Source: Acinetobacter brisouisimilis (GTDB taxonomy: Bacteria > Pseudomonadota > Gammaproteobacteria > Pseudomonadales > Moraxellaceae). Taken from it: a stretch of DNA of 64,000 nucleotides. Numbering within the stretch: the first letter of the stretch is position 1; each line of letters starts with the position of its first letter. The position numbers and the translations under genes were made by a program. Where the stretch lies: assembly GCF_000368265.1 (NCBI RefSeq), contig NZ_KB851218.1, positions 62,001-126,000 of the forward strand, written 5' to 3'. Positions 40,604-49,945 of this stretch are shown here, piece by piece. A model generated the notes under the pieces. That model had not been told where the DNA came from, did not search any database, and saw only the letters and a program-made list of their open reading frames with translations.

Positions 40604-41797
40604 TTAGCTTAAAAACTGTACCACGCCTTGTGCCGCAGCACGCCCTGTTGCAAAACAGGCTGTCAGCAAATAACCACCTGTTGGCGCATCCCAATCCAGC
40701 ATTTCACCACAGCAAAAAATGCCTGCATGCTGCTTGAGTTGTAAGGCGTCACTGAGAACATTTTGCTTGACTCCGCCTGCACAGCTAATCGCTTCATCAA
40801 TCGGGCGAAAACCTGTCAGGGCGATTGGCAGTTGCTTGATGTGAGCTGCGAGTGCTTCAGGTTGTTGCCACAAGGCTTTCGGCACAAGCTCGCGAACCAA
40901 ATTGGCTTTTGCTGCATCTAGCCCTGCTTTACGCCAGATATTTGCGATGGATTGTTTCTTATGCGGCTGTAGCTTTTGAACCAATTCAGCCTGTGTCAAT
41001 TCAGGCAACAAATCTAAGTAAAGCTGCATAGAAGACTGCTGGCGTAAGGCGCGGTTAAACTTATAAATCAGCCCACTTTCCAGACCGTATTGGGTAATCA
41101 CAATGTCGCCTAGACTGGCCTGCTCGGCATGATCTACCCAAGCTTTAACCCGCTTTAAAGGCTGACCAAACACAGGTTGCATATAGTCTGACCAAGCACG
41201 TTCCACACCTGCATTACTGGCTTGGAAAGTTTGAATTTCTTCAGGTTTTAGCCATGTTTGCCATGCACCATCACTGCCTAAACGCGACCAGGACACCGCA
41301 CCACAGGCTAAAATAATCGCCGAGAATTTCTGCTCAATCACAGGGGCATTAGGTGTTTGAGTGTTCTGAAAACACAGCACTTGCTCAGGCTGAATGCCAA
41401 CACAACGATGTCGATAATGAAACACCACACCAGCATCGGCTAAACGTCTGAGCCACGCACGAAGCAATGGTGCAGCTTTCATTTCAACAGGAAAAATCCG
41501 CCCCGATGTACCGACATAAGATTCGATACCTAAGCCACTCATCCATTGACGAATCCAGGTCGCATCCCATTGTTCCAGCCATGGTTTGAGCCAATCCGCA
41601 TGATCATAACGCTGAATAAATTCAGGTAAGGCTTCGGCATGGGAAATATTCAACCCTGTTTTGCCAGCCATCAGAAATTTGCGTGCCGCAGAAGGCATCT
41701 GCTCGAAAACTTCAACCGCATAACCTGACTGGCTCAACACTTCGGCTGCCATCAGCCCTGCAGGCCCTGCCCCGACAATGGCAACCTTAGCCTGCAT
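40604..41797 (-). CDS. TIGR03862-type NAD(P)/FAD-dependent flavoprotein (BaiN/HI0933-like)
   Basis: The 397-residue protein starts with a Rossmann FAD motif, VAIVGAGPAGLMAAEVL. It carries the RKFLMAGKTGLNISH segment of the HI0933/BaiN group and ends with GEMLDWDAPTGGYLLTACFATG. The substrate is unknown. I start at 41797; this gives an 11-base overlap with the TrmB-like gene, so the two are translationally coupled. Confidence 0.85.
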   Translation of the reverse strand: MQAKVAIVGAGPAGLMAAEVLSQSGYAVEVFEQMPSAARKFLMAGKTGLNISHAEALPEFIQRYDHADWLKPWLEQWDATWIRQWMSGLGIESYVGTSGRIFPVEMKAAPLLRAWLRRLADAGVVFHYRHRCVGIQPEQVLCFQNTQTPNAPVIEQKFSAIILACGAVSWSRLGSDGAWQTWLKPEEIQTFQASNAGVERAWSDYMQPVFGQPLKRVKAWVDHAEQASLGDIVITQYGLESGLIYKFNRALRQQSSMQLYLDLLPELTQAELVQKLQPHKKQSIANIWRKAGLDAAKANLVRELVPKALWQQPEALAAHIKQLPIALTGFRPIDEAISCAGGVKQNVLSDALQLKQHAGIFCCGEMLDWDAPTGGYLLTACFATGRAAAQGVVQFLS

Positions 41798-42419
41798 GGC
41801 TTTGTCCCAACAGCGGCATAAAATCATCAAAACGGGTGGTGTAATCAGCAGGTTTACGAATAATCAATTGCTGACATAATTCACCACGCTCCAAATATTT
41901 GACTTCAAAATGTGTGCGTGCCGAGTCAGAAGCAATCACCTGTTTCTCATACGGTAATTTCCAGATCTCTTTTAACTGCTGCTCTGCTTCCTCAATATAT
42001 TCAGGAATATTGCTGGCCAGAGTGATTTGCCCCTCGAACTGTAAACGAGACAGAATGAACTCGAAAAATGGCATGTTCAACCAGCGCTGTGCGGGGTTAT
42101 GCGGTTCAGGATTTGGATACAAAATAAAGAACTGCTCCACCTGCGCAGGATACAGCGCGTGGGTAATCCACGGTAATGCATCGGCATGGATTGGAAATAA
42201 ATTGTTTAAATTAGATAATTGATGCTGTTTTTGCATCGCTTCAAACTTTTCGCGAGTTCGTTCAATCGCATACAGCTTAGATTGAGGTTGCTGCTGGCCA
42301 AACAAAACCGCATGTTTTCCTTTACCTGCACCGATTTCTACACAAACAGGCTGATTTTCAACGGCTTGAAACTCACGTGGCGCTTGCATACGCTGGGCTT
42401 GAAATTGACGAAGATGCAT
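41787..42419 (-). CDS. Divergent TrmB-like SAM-dependent methyltransferase
   Basis: The 210-residue protein has the SAM motif VCVEIGAGKGKHAVLFG and an overall TrmB-like layout. The place where TrmB has its FPDPWPK catalytic/tRNA segment reads LYPNPEPHNPAQRW, so the usual Asp is Asn and the following basic run is absent. The end region SDSARTHFEVKYLERGE is TrmB-like (T-x-FExK). It may be a paralogue with altered substrate or a degenerate enzyme. It is coupled to the flavoprotein gene. Confidence 0.75.
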   Translation of the reverse strand: MHLRQFQAQRMQAPREFQAVENQPVCVEIGAGKGKHAVLFGQQQPQSKLYAIERTREKFEAMQKQHQLSNLNNLFPIHADALPWITHALYPAQVEQFFILYPNPEPHNPAQRWLNMPFFEFILSRLQFEGQITLASNIPEYIEEAEQQLKEIWKLPYEKQVIASDSARTHFEVKYLERGELCQQLIIRKPADYTTRFDDFMPLLGQSHAG

Positions 42420-42507
42420 AATCAGATCAAACTATTCACAAAATGGCACAAGTCTAACAAGTGCTTGCTCAAATGCCTACCCGAAAACGCTTTTGTAGGA
42501 GCTTCTC

Positions 42508-42693
42508 ATGCCTCGTACCTTTCCTTGCCCACGCTGCGGCGAACCCAGTCAATGGGAAGACAATCCCTATCGTCCATTCTGCTCAGAGCGCTGCAAACTG
42601 ATTGATTTAGGGGCATGGGCAAATGAAGATTATCGTCTGCCCACTCAAGATTCACCGCAATCTGATATTTCGCAACAGGACGATGAGTTTTAA
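42508..42693 (+). CDS. yacG: DNA gyrase inhibitor YacG
   Basis: YacG is a small zinc protein that binds GyrB and blocks DNA binding by gyrase. The 61-residue product shows the four-Cys site CPRCGEP and [20 protein letters not shown], and an acidic tail. A TAGGAG site stands 7 bases before the start. It is divergent from the TrmB-like gene. Confidence 0.93.
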   Translation: MPRTFPCPRCGEPSQWEDNPYRPFCSERCKLIDLGAWANEDYRLPTQDSPQSDISQQDDEF

Positions 42694-42783
42694 CCGATCA
42701 TAGATTTCCTTCATCATGGTTCACATCCTCTTTATTTTTTCTCAGAGGAAGAAATGAAATTGACTGATGAAAGATGCTCTATA

Positions 42784-42812
42784 AAAGCAAAAAGCAGGTC
42801 TTAACCTGCTTT
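42784..42812 (-). terminator. Terminator of the hemH-MBL transcript
   Basis: AAAGCAGGT (42791-42799) pairs with ACCTGCTTT (42804-42812). The stop codon of the MBL gene is in the loop region. The minus-strand side continues T-rich. Confidence 0.85.
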
Positions 42813-43445
42813 ACTGGCAACAAACGGATTGAATTGCTTTTCGTAGCCAATAGTACTGATTGGTCCATGTCCTGAAATAAACTGGGTGTCATCGGGCAGG
42901 CTAAAGCATTCACGTTGAATAGAATCCAGTAATTGCTGATGGTTGCCACGTGGAAAGTCAGTACGACCAATCGAACCTTTAAATAGGACATCGCCTGTCC
43001 AAAGTAGACCATATTCGGCACTGTAGAACATCACATGTCCTGGTGTATGCCCAGGCGCATAACGCACTTCAAACTCATGCTCACCCAAACTTAAGGTTTC
43101 GCCTCCTTCCAGCCACTGAGTCACATGAACAGGCTCTGGAATTGGGAAACCATAGCGTGCTGAAACATCCTGCAAGGAATCCAGCCAGAACTGGTCTTCT
43201 TGCTGTGGGCCAATCACAGGAACTTGCCACACGCGCGCCAGCTCACCCACTGCACCAACATGATCTAAATGTCCATGTGTGACCCAAAGGGCTTGTACGG
43301 TTAAACCGAGTGCTTCGACTTCTTGTTGCAATTTTTGCGCATCACCACCCGCATCAATCAACACAGCTTGTTTACTATCATCATCCCAAACAATTGAACA
43401 ATTTTGCGCAAATGCGGTGACAGGAACAATTTTAACTTGAAGCAT
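42801..43445 (-). CDS. MBL-fold metallo-hydrolase (glyoxalase II-like, YcbL type)
   Basis: The 214-residue protein has the metal-binding motif THGHLDHVG and further His/Asp ligands in PGHTPGHVMFY, GDVLF and SGHGP. Small members of this group hydrolyse thioesters such as S-lactoylglutathione. It lies 8 bases after hemH and shares its transcript. Confidence 0.88.
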   Translation of the reverse strand: MLQVKIVPVTAFAQNCSIVWDDDSKQAVLIDAGGDAQKLQQEVEALGLTVQALWVTHGHLDHVGAVGELARVWQVPVIGPQQEDQFWLDSLQDVSARYGFPIPEPVHVTQWLEGGETLSLGEHEFEVRYAPGHTPGHVMFYSAEYGLLWTGDVLFKGSIGRTDFPRGNHQQLLDSIQRECFSLPDDTQFISGHGPISTIGYEKQFNPFVASKAG

Positions 43446-43453
43446 GGCTATTC

Positions 43454-44470
43454 TCAGTAACTGGCAAAGGTCTGTTGTAACGCGGTAAGATGCGCCGACA
43501 GCAATTGTTCAAACAACTGCAAATGCAGAGGCTGAGTATTTAAAGCAGGAATATAGGCATAAGACTGTCCGCCCTGAGCTTTGAACAGCTCGGCGTTTTG
43601 AATGGCGAGTTCTTCTAAAGTTTCCAAACAATCTGCTGAAAAAGCAGGACTGAGCACTTGTACAGATTTGATCCCTTGCTGTGCCCATTCAGTCAGTAAG
43701 GCATCAGTATAAGGTTTAACCCACTCTTGCTTACCAAAGCGAGACTGGAAACTGATGGCCCATTGTTCATCACTTAAACCCAAAGCGTGTGCCACTTTGT
43801 CTGCGGTGATGCGACAGCGATCGGCATACGGATCACCCTTGTCTGCATACGGCTGTGGAATACCATGAAATGACATCAACAGTTTTTCAGCGCGACCATG
43901 TTCAGCCCAATAATTGCGTACACTTTCTGCCAATGCCTGAATGTATAGCGGGTGCTGATAATAATCGCGAATAATCGTCAAGCCAGGTAAATTGCGTTGC
44001 TGCATCACCCATGCTGCTAACTGATCGTACTGCGGTGCGGTCGACGTTGCTGAATACTGCGGAAATAATGGCAAGACCAGCAAATGTTCTTGTAGTGGAA
44101 GTTGCTGTAACAGTGCTTTTAGTCCTGGGTTGCCATAGCTCATGGCAGGCACAATATTCAGTTCAAAGTCTGGGTAAGCCGCTTCAAGTCGTGGCTTTAA
44201 CCATGCCACTTGCTGAAACATGATTTCCCGCATCGGCGAGTCTTCACCCCAAACCGAAGCATAAGCGTGCGCCACCCGTTTTGGGCGAAATGGCAAGATA
44301 AAAGCCCGCAAAATAATTTGCCAAAGCAGTTTAGGGATTTCAATGACTCGAGAATCTGACAAAAACTCTTTTAGAAATTCACGTACTGCGGGTACGGTTG
44401 CCGCATCTGGCGTGCCTAAGTTGGCTAAAATGACAGTAATCTTGGGTTTATTCACACTGAACCTATCCAT
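43454..44470 (-). CDS. hemH: Ferrochelatase
   Basis: HemH inserts ferrous iron into protoporphyrin IX, the last step of haem synthesis. The 338-residue protein has [20 protein letters not shown] at the start, the catalytic His in [18 protein letters not shown], and the [17 protein letters not shown] and [13 protein letters not shown] signatures. It is followed by the MBL hydrolase. Confidence 0.96.
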   Translation of the reverse strand: MDRFSVNKPKITVILANLGTPDAATVPAVREFLKEFLSDSRVIEIPKLLWQIILRAFILPFRPKRVAHAYASVWGEDSPMREIMFQQVAWLKPRLEAAYPDFELNIVPAMSYGNPGLKALLQQLPLQEHLLVLPLFPQYSATSTAPQYDQLAAWVMQQRNLPGLTIIRDYYQHPLYIQALAESVRNYWAEHGRAEKLLMSFHGIPQPYADKGDPYADRCRITADKVAHALGLSDEQWAISFQSRFGKQEWVKPYTDALLTEWAQQGIKSVQVLSPAFSADCLETLEELAIQNAELFKAQGGQSYAYIPALNTQPLHLQLFEQLLSAHLTALQQTFASY

Positions 44471-44502
44471 TCATGCGCTGATTGTACACTGCTTGCAACA
44501 TA

Positions 44503-45510
44503 TCATAAGGATGCTTTGTTTGCTGTCATTTTATCAAGCAAATTCAAACCCTTTTCGGTAAATTTCCACAGGGTGCGCTGACGGTCATCACGCCCGACGG
44601 GGACAATCCAGTCGCTTTGCCGTAACTGCTGCTTAATGTTTTGCAATACTCGAAAATTAATCTGGGAACGTGCTACCGCGTGCGCACGCAACATTTGTAG
44701 CTGTGCATCCTTTAAACCAGTCTCGTTCAAATAATCATTGATGCGAATGGAAAAATATTCTTCTGGCGTTGGATTTTTGAAGACGCTGTATAAAATCTGT
44801 AGAATTTCTAGCCACGTCATTTGGCGGCTTAATTTCAGCTCTTTAAAATTACCATCCTGATAAGCATGTAACTGATATTCACACTCAAAAGTGTCTTGAC
44901 TGGTAATTTTAGGATAACTTAACAATGGATCTGTTTTTTTTTGTGCCAACTGGGTTTCAAGCCCTTTTATTTTTTCTTTGAGTGCAACGATTTCATTATT
45001 TAAAGCTTGTGTATTTTGTGGACGAACCCACCCCCAAGCAGGGTAACGAATCAACATATTTGACATGTTCATTCTGACTGTTAATTCAAGCTCCCGCGTA
45101 TTGCGAAAATAAAAAATGTGCTCCACTTCCTGCAACAAAATCTTGCGAAAGGCATGAAATTTTTCCTGCACGATATCTGGTTCTTTCGGCAAAAGATCGC
45201 GGCGTGACTCAGGGTCTGAATGTACAAAAACAATAATCGGTTTATCTTTACTGACCGCATAAATATATTCGAGCTGCATATAGCTCACGCCTGACATAGA
45301 CTGCTCACCATAATGGCTGCCCAGCAACATAATCACGTAGTCACAGTCATCGATTTGACGGCGTGCCAAAGCTGTGCTTAGAGGGGTTCTTTGTTCGAGT
45401 CCCCAAGCAAAAAAGCCCATTCCAACCAAGGTCTGACACAGTACACTTCGCTCGGGTAACATTTCCTGCCCCGAAGTTGAAATAAACACTTGGTATCGTT
45501 TATCGACCAT
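44503..45510 (-). CDS. DUF4062 domain protein with coiled coil and C-terminal helical domain
   Basis: The 335-residue protein starts with a DUF4062 domain (residues ~5-100: YQVFISTSGQEMLPERSVL, the DYVIMLLGSHYGE core and SYMQLEYIYAVSKDKPIIVF). This fold is related to TIR and nucleoside 2-deoxyribosyltransferase domains. A short coiled coil (about 170-190, ALKEKIKGLETQLAQKK) and a helical C-terminal region without a clear match follow. DUF4062 often leads STAND-type or defence proteins, but here there is no NTPase module. It has an unrelated neighbourhood (hemH, murI). Function unknown. Confidence 0.75.
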   Translation of the reverse strand: MVDKRYQVFISTSGQEMLPERSVLCQTLVGMGFFAWGLEQRTPLSTALARRQIDDCDYVIMLLGSHYGEQSMSGVSYMQLEYIYAVSKDKPIIVFVHSDPESRRDLLPKEPDIVQEKFHAFRKILLQEVEHIFYFRNTRELELTVRMNMSNMLIRYPAWGWVRPQNTQALNNEIVALKEKIKGLETQLAQKKTDPLLSYPKITSQDTFECEYQLHAYQDGNFKELKLSRQMTWLEILQILYSVFKNPTPEEYFSIRINDYLNETGLKDAQLQMLRAHAVARSQINFRVLQNIKQQLRQSDWIVPVGRDDRQRTLWKFTEKGLNLLDKMTANKASL

Positions 45511-45591
45511 AATTATGCTCTTGAGTGTACTGTAAGAAATAAAACAGACTTAATTTTTAATTCATATAAAAAAACAGCGATTCAGTATAAA

Positions 45592-46458
45592 TCACAGTGC
45601 AGGATTTGCAATCTCCCAATGTAAATGTAACGGCATCAGGTGCTCAATCACTGTCACTAACTGAGGGGTTTTACCACCACTGGCATAGCAGAAAATCTGC
45701 GTCCCAGACATCGGTTGATTATTGAGTAAGGCATGTTTGCTTAAAATACGTGATGTTTGTCGGGCTACGGCGACACCCGAATCAATCAGCTTAAGCTGGT
45801 TGCCAAATACCTGCCGAATCGCTTCGCTCAAAAATGGATAATGTGTACAGCCCAACACCAAGCAGTCGGCACCCTGCTCAACCGCAGGGGTCAAGCATTG
45901 TTTTAATACATCTAAGCAATGTGGACTCATTTGCTGTCCTGCTTCAATTAAAGGAACCAATTCCAAACAGGTGACAGGCAGAACTTTAACCCCTGCTGGC
46001 TCTGCAAAATGCTGCATGACATCTTTAATCAGTTGTCCGCGAAAAGTGGCGGGCGTTGCCAGTACGGCAACCACTTTGGTTTTGGTTTGCAGGACTGCAG
46101 GCTTAAGTGCAGGCACTAAACCAATAATCGGAAAATTTTCACCATAGTGTTCACGCAAATAGTCCAGACTAAATGCTGAGGCTGTGTTACACGCCACCAC
46201 TACAGCTTTACATCCCTGACGATATAGCCATTCGATTGCATTTGCAGTCAACTCACGAATTTCCTGCCCTGAGCGTGGCCCATACGGTACGTGTGCGGTG
46301 TCCGCAAAATACATAATGCGTTCGTTGGGTAAATGTTTGGCAATTTCCTGCACAACAGATAACCCGCCAATTCCTGAATCAAAAATCCCGATAGGCGCAT
46401 GGGCATCGGCTTTGGGCATGGCTTGGGAAACAAGCGGTCGAGGCTGTATTGCGGTCAT
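45592..46458 (-). CDS. murI: Glutamate racemase
   Basis: MurI makes D-glutamate for peptidoglycan. The 288-residue protein has the two catalytic Cys motifs, VVACNTASA and LVLGCTHYPFL, and the GIFDSGIGGLSVVQEI start. The first ~20 residues are not conserved; the Met at 46419 is an alternative start. It follows the DUF1285 gene in the same direction. Confidence 0.95.
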   Translation of the reverse strand: MTAIQPRPLVSQAMPKADAHAPIGIFDSGIGGLSVVQEIAKHLPNERIMYFADTAHVPYGPRSGQEIRELTANAIEWLYRQGCKAVVVACNTASAFSLDYLREHYGENFPIIGLVPALKPAVLQTKTKVVAVLATPATFRGQLIKDVMQHFAEPAGVKVLPVTCLELVPLIEAGQQMSPHCLDVLKQCLTPAVEQGADCLVLGCTHYPFLSEAIRQVFGNQLKLIDSGVAVARQTSRILSKHALLNNQPMSGTQIFCYASGGKTPQLVTVIEHLMPLHLHWEIANPAL

Positions 46459-46502
46459 GGTCAGACTTCAAGGCAATCAAAGATATCTATAAAGCTTAAA
46501 CC

Positions 46503-47114
46503 TCAGCTACGTAATTGCAAGAGTAAATCACCACTTTGTAAAGACAAAATACTGTCCCCTTGCTCAGTTTCACTCAATATTCCATAGTCTATTAAATGAT
46601 AAAAACAACTGCGTTGAATCAACGCATTTAAGCCAAAGCGCACATGCACATAAGCACGCCACTCACCCTGATACTGCTGCATAAAAATCGAATGTTCAGC
46701 ATCCACCATCACAATATCCTGATTGGTGGTGGTCAATTGCAAATAACTTTTTCCATCAATATTGACCTGATCGACCTGACTCACATGTAACGGCGCATCC
46801 TCAACGGCAATCTCAATCTGCTCGGCAGGCGTCTTTAAATAAAATCTATCGTTTTCTTTCCAAAGCACACTGGAAAACAGGTCAATCAGGCTTTGGCGCG
46901 TGATGCATTGACCTTCGTGCCACCATTCTCCGTTGGATTTTATGATTAAATCCATTTTACCACAATGCTTTGGGTGCCACTGGTCAAGAGGGGGAATTGA
47001 CCTTTTGTGACCTTGCTGTCCATCTTTTAAGTATTGAGTAATCTGTTTAAAATTTTTATCATCGTGACTTGATGTTTTTTTGCTCATATCGGGGGAAATC
47101 TTTTGATTTGCCAT
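46503..47114 (-). CDS. DUF1285 domain protein
   Basis: The 203-residue protein carries DUF1285: DLIIKSNGEWWHEGQCITRQSL, FYLKTPAEQIEIAVEDAPLH, then a second beta-rich part. The N-terminal ~40 residues are polar and charged. The family is widespread in proteobacteria and of unknown function. It lies 45 bases upstream of murI, probably co-transcribed. Confidence 0.8.
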   Translation of the reverse strand: MANQKISPDMSKKTSSHDDKNFKQITQYLKDGQQGHKRSIPPLDQWHPKHCGKMDLIIKSNGEWWHEGQCITRQSLIDLFSSVLWKENDRFYLKTPAEQIEIAVEDAPLHVSQVDQVNIDGKSYLQLTTTNQDIVMVDAEHSIFMQQYQGEWRAYVHVRFGLNALIQRSCFYHLIDYGILSETEQGDSILSLQSGDLLLQLRS

Positions 47115-47279
47115 CGCTTTTATGCCCTATTTGACAGAAAATACAGCCCTCTCAGTCAGTGGACTGAATGCGGTTTAAATCTATACTAACCGAAATACTG
47201 ATCTACACCCAAAGAACGCTCATGGCAGCACCAGCTTACAGATTTGGTTGCCACCTTTTTGCAATATGAGGAGTCCTAC

Positions 47280-48992
47280 ATGGAGCACATCGAACGCGAA
47301 TCGATGGAATTTGACGTCGTGATCGTCGGCGCGGGACCTTCTGGTCTTTCTGCCGCAATCAAAATTCGTCAACTCGCAATTGAAAACAATTTACCCGATC
47401 TTTCCGTTTGTGTTGTTGAAAAAGGCTCCGAAGTTGGCGCGCATATTCTCTCTGGAGCGGTGCTTGAGCCACGTGCACTGAATGAACTTTTTCCAAACTG
47501 GAAAGAAGAAGGTGCTCCGCTGAATGTCCCTGTAACTCAGGACAAAACCTATTTCTTGCTATCAGACAGCACACATAAAGAAGCCCCGCACTGGATGGTA
47601 CCCAAAACCATGCATAACAATGGCAACTATGTGGTGTCTTTGGGCAATGTAGTACGCTGGTTAGGGCAAAAAGCCGAAGAACTGGAAGTTTCGGTATTTC
47701 CAGGCTTTGCTGCATCTGAGATTTTGTTCCATGAAGATGGTTCAGTTAAAGGTATCCAAACAGGTGACATGGGCATTGGCAAAGACGGTCAACCAACCCA
47801 TAACTTTGCACCAGGCTATGAGCTACATGCCAAATACACGCTGTTTGCCGAAGGCTGCCGTGGTCACTTGGGTAAACGCCTGATTGCCAAATACAATCTG
47901 GATAAAGATGCAGATCCACAGCATTACGGTATCGGCATTAAAGAACTCTGGGAAATTGATCCTGAAAAGCATCAAGCAGGTCTGGTGATGCACGGCACAG
48001 GCTGGCCTTTTGCTGAAACGGGCACGGCTGGTGGCTGGTGGTTATATCACGGTGAAAACAACCAAGTATCTTTGGGCGTAATTGCCGACTTGTCCTATGA
48101 AAACCCGCATGTGTATCCATTTATGGAAATGCAGCGCTGGAAAACCCATCCGCTGATCAAGCAAGTTCTGGAAGGTGGCAAGCGTATTTCATACGGTGCA
48201 CGTGCTGTAGTTAAAGGTGGTTTTAACTCACTACCAAAACTGACTTTCCCAGGCGGCTGCCTGATCGGTGATGATGCAGGTTTCCTGAACTTTGCCAAAA
48301 TCAAAGGCTCACATACTGCCATGAAATCGGGCATGCTCTGTGGTGAAGCGATCTTTGAAGCCATCGCTGCGGGCGTAGCTCAAGGTGGTGAAGTCGGTTT
48401 TGCTCGTGTCACTGAAGGTGATGATGTCTTCATCAAAGAAGTGATTACGTACACTCAAAAATATGAAAATAGCTGGCTCAAAGAAGAGTTATATAACTCA
48501 CGCAACTTTGGCCCTGCGATGCATAAATTTGGGACTTGGATTGGCGGTGGATTCAATTTTATTGACCAGAATGTGTTCCGCATTCCATTTACTCTGCACG
48601 ACCTGTTACCTGACTTCCAAGCGTTAAAAACGGTGGATGCTGTTAACTTTAAACCTGACTATCCAAAACCGGATGGCAAACTGACTTTTGACCGTTTATC
48701 CTCAGTGTTTATTTCCAATACTGTGCATGAAGAAAATCAGCCATCACATTTGAAACTGGCAGACGCTTCAATTCCTGTGAACGTGAATCTGCCAAAATGG
48801 GATGAGCCTGCACAGCGTTACTGCCCTGCTGGGGTATATGAGATTGTGGAAGAGAATGACGGTTCAAAACGCTTCCAGATTAACTCAGCCAACTGTGTAC
48901 ACTGTAAGACCTGTGATATTAAAGATCCGTCACAGAACATTACTTGGGTTGCACCTGAGGGTGGTGGTGGACCGAATTATCCAAATATGTAA
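47280..48992 (+). CDS. etfD: Electron transfer flavoprotein-ubiquinone oxidoreductase
   Basis: This 570-residue protein passes electrons from ETF, fed by acyl-CoA and other dehydrogenases, into the ubiquinone pool at the membrane. It has an N-terminal FAD motif (DVVIVGAGPSGLSAAI), the EGCRGHLGKRL segment, and a C-terminal 4Fe-4S site with CVHCKTCDIKDPSQNI. The Met at 47280 has a GAGGAG site upstream; the frame opens earlier at 47244. No etfAB genes are adjacent. Confidence 0.95.
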   Translation: MEHIERESMEFDVVIVGAGPSGLSAAIKIRQLAIENNLPDLSVCVVEKGSEVGAHILSGAVLEPRALNELFPNWKEEGAPLNVPVTQDKTYFLLSDSTHKEAPHWMVPKTMHNNGNYVVSLGNVVRWLGQKAEELEVSVFPGFAASEILFHEDGSVKGIQTGDMGIGKDGQPTHNFAPGYELHAKYTLFAEGCRGHLGKRLIAKYNLDKDADPQHYGIGIKELWEIDPEKHQAGLVMHGTGWPFAETGTAGGWWLYHGENNQVSLGVIADLSYENPHVYPFMEMQRWKTHPLIKQVLEGGKRISYGARAVVKGGFNSLPKLTFPGGCLIGDDAGFLNFAKIKGSHTAMKSGMLCGEAIFEAIAAGVAQGGEVGFARVTEGDDVFIKEVITYTQKYENSWLKEELYNSRNFGPAMHKFGTWIGGGFNFIDQNVFRIPFTLHDLLPDFQALKTVDAVNFKPDYPKPDGKLTFDRLSSVFISNTVHEENQPSHLKLADASIPVNVNLPKWDEPAQRYCPAGVYEIVEENDGSKRFQINSANCVHCKTCDIKDPSQNITWVAPEGGGGPNYPNM

Positions 48993-49081
48993 TTTGAAAA
49001 GCATCGCTTTCGCACGTGTGATACCACAAAAGCCCTGCTTTGTATTTCGTTCCTCATGTACATAAAAGAGCGAAGCTAGCT

Positions 49082-49113
49082 AAAAAATCCCCGATTCATC
49101 GGGGATTTTTTTA
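49082..49113. terminator. Bidirectional terminator between etfD and hvfC
   Basis: AAAATCCCCGAT pairs with ATCGGGGATTTT (49085-49109) with A/T runs on both flanks, serving both convergent transcripts. Confidence 0.92.
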
Positions 49114-49207
49114 TCAGTGCAGATGTCAAACATCGTAGTTTAGACCTAGAAAAGCAATGCTTGGTAAAATAAGCAATTGAGGTTGTTATGGGGGATCAAT
49201 ACAGCGT

Positions 49208-49945
49208 TTAAAACAAGCTCGTTCTTAGAAGATTTTGTTGCTGCAAATAAATAGCCAATTCATCGAGTTGCTGACCATACTGCTCCGCATTCCATTCAGG
49301 GAAATACTGTTCAAGCACCTGTGTTAGCTGTTCAGTCGATTGGGGACCTTGGCTGAGTTGTTCGATTAAAATTGCCATGACAGGATGCAGTACATCAACC
49401 TGAATCTGATCTTGCACATCACGCCACGCCATAATCGCGCTCGGCTGCGGTTGGCATTCATCGATAGATATGCCCAACTGCCACTGATACACAGGATACT
49501 GATAGACCAACACCCAAACTGGTGTTGTGAGTTGCCACTGTTCTGAGTTTTCTAATACACTGTCTGATAATTCGATCGTATCCAGATACAATTCCAGCCA
49601 TTCATATTGCAACAGTTCAACCAGCCACGGATATTGCTCAAGGACAGCATGTCGTTCCTGACTGAGATAGTCACGAAATTGCAGGGAAATTTCATTATAG
49701 AATGGTGACTGACATTGTTCTTTGGCAAAGAAATCATGAATCAACTGCCGCCACAGTGACTCAGGAAGCAAGCTTTTGGCAATCGGATAAACATTGTCAA
49801 TAAAACTGGTGATATTGTTCAGTAACAGTTCCCGATATAGCTGTAGACGCTCGGGTTGTAGCTGTGGCAACTGCGCAGGATCTGCCTGTCGGATAGCTTG
49901 GCAAAACTGATGCTGAACTTGCTGAAAATCGGCTTCAGTACGCAT
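49208..49945 (-). CDS. hvfC: HvfC-like RiPP maturation partner (DUF2063)
   Basis: The 245-residue protein matches the DUF2063/HvfC N-terminal domain: QLYRELLLNNITSFIDNVYP, then SLWRQLIHDFFAKEQCQSPF and EISLQFRDYLS. It is the partner protein that helps a DUF692 enzyme recognise its precursor peptide. Its start overlaps hvfB by 11 bases. The C-terminal half is Gln/Leu-rich and weakly conserved. It closes the locus before the bidirectional terminator. Confidence 0.85.
   Translation of the reverse strand: MRTEADFQQVQHQFCQAIRQADPAQLPQLQPERLQLYRELLLNNITSFIDNVYPIAKSLLPESLWRQLIHDFFAKEQCQSPFYNEISLQFRDYLSQERHAVLEQYPWLVELLQYEWLELYLDTIELSDSVLENSEQWQLTTPVWVLVYQYPVYQWQLGISIDECQPQPSAIMAWRDVQDQIQVDVLHPVMAILIEQLSQGPQSTEQLTQVLEQYFPEWNAEQYGQQLDELAIYLQQQNLLRTSLF

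Noticed and set aside
44503..47114. Possible defence island around the DUF4062 gene
   Set aside because: The neighbours are murI, hemH and a DUF1285 gene; there is no nuclease, toxin pair, integrase or other defence gene.
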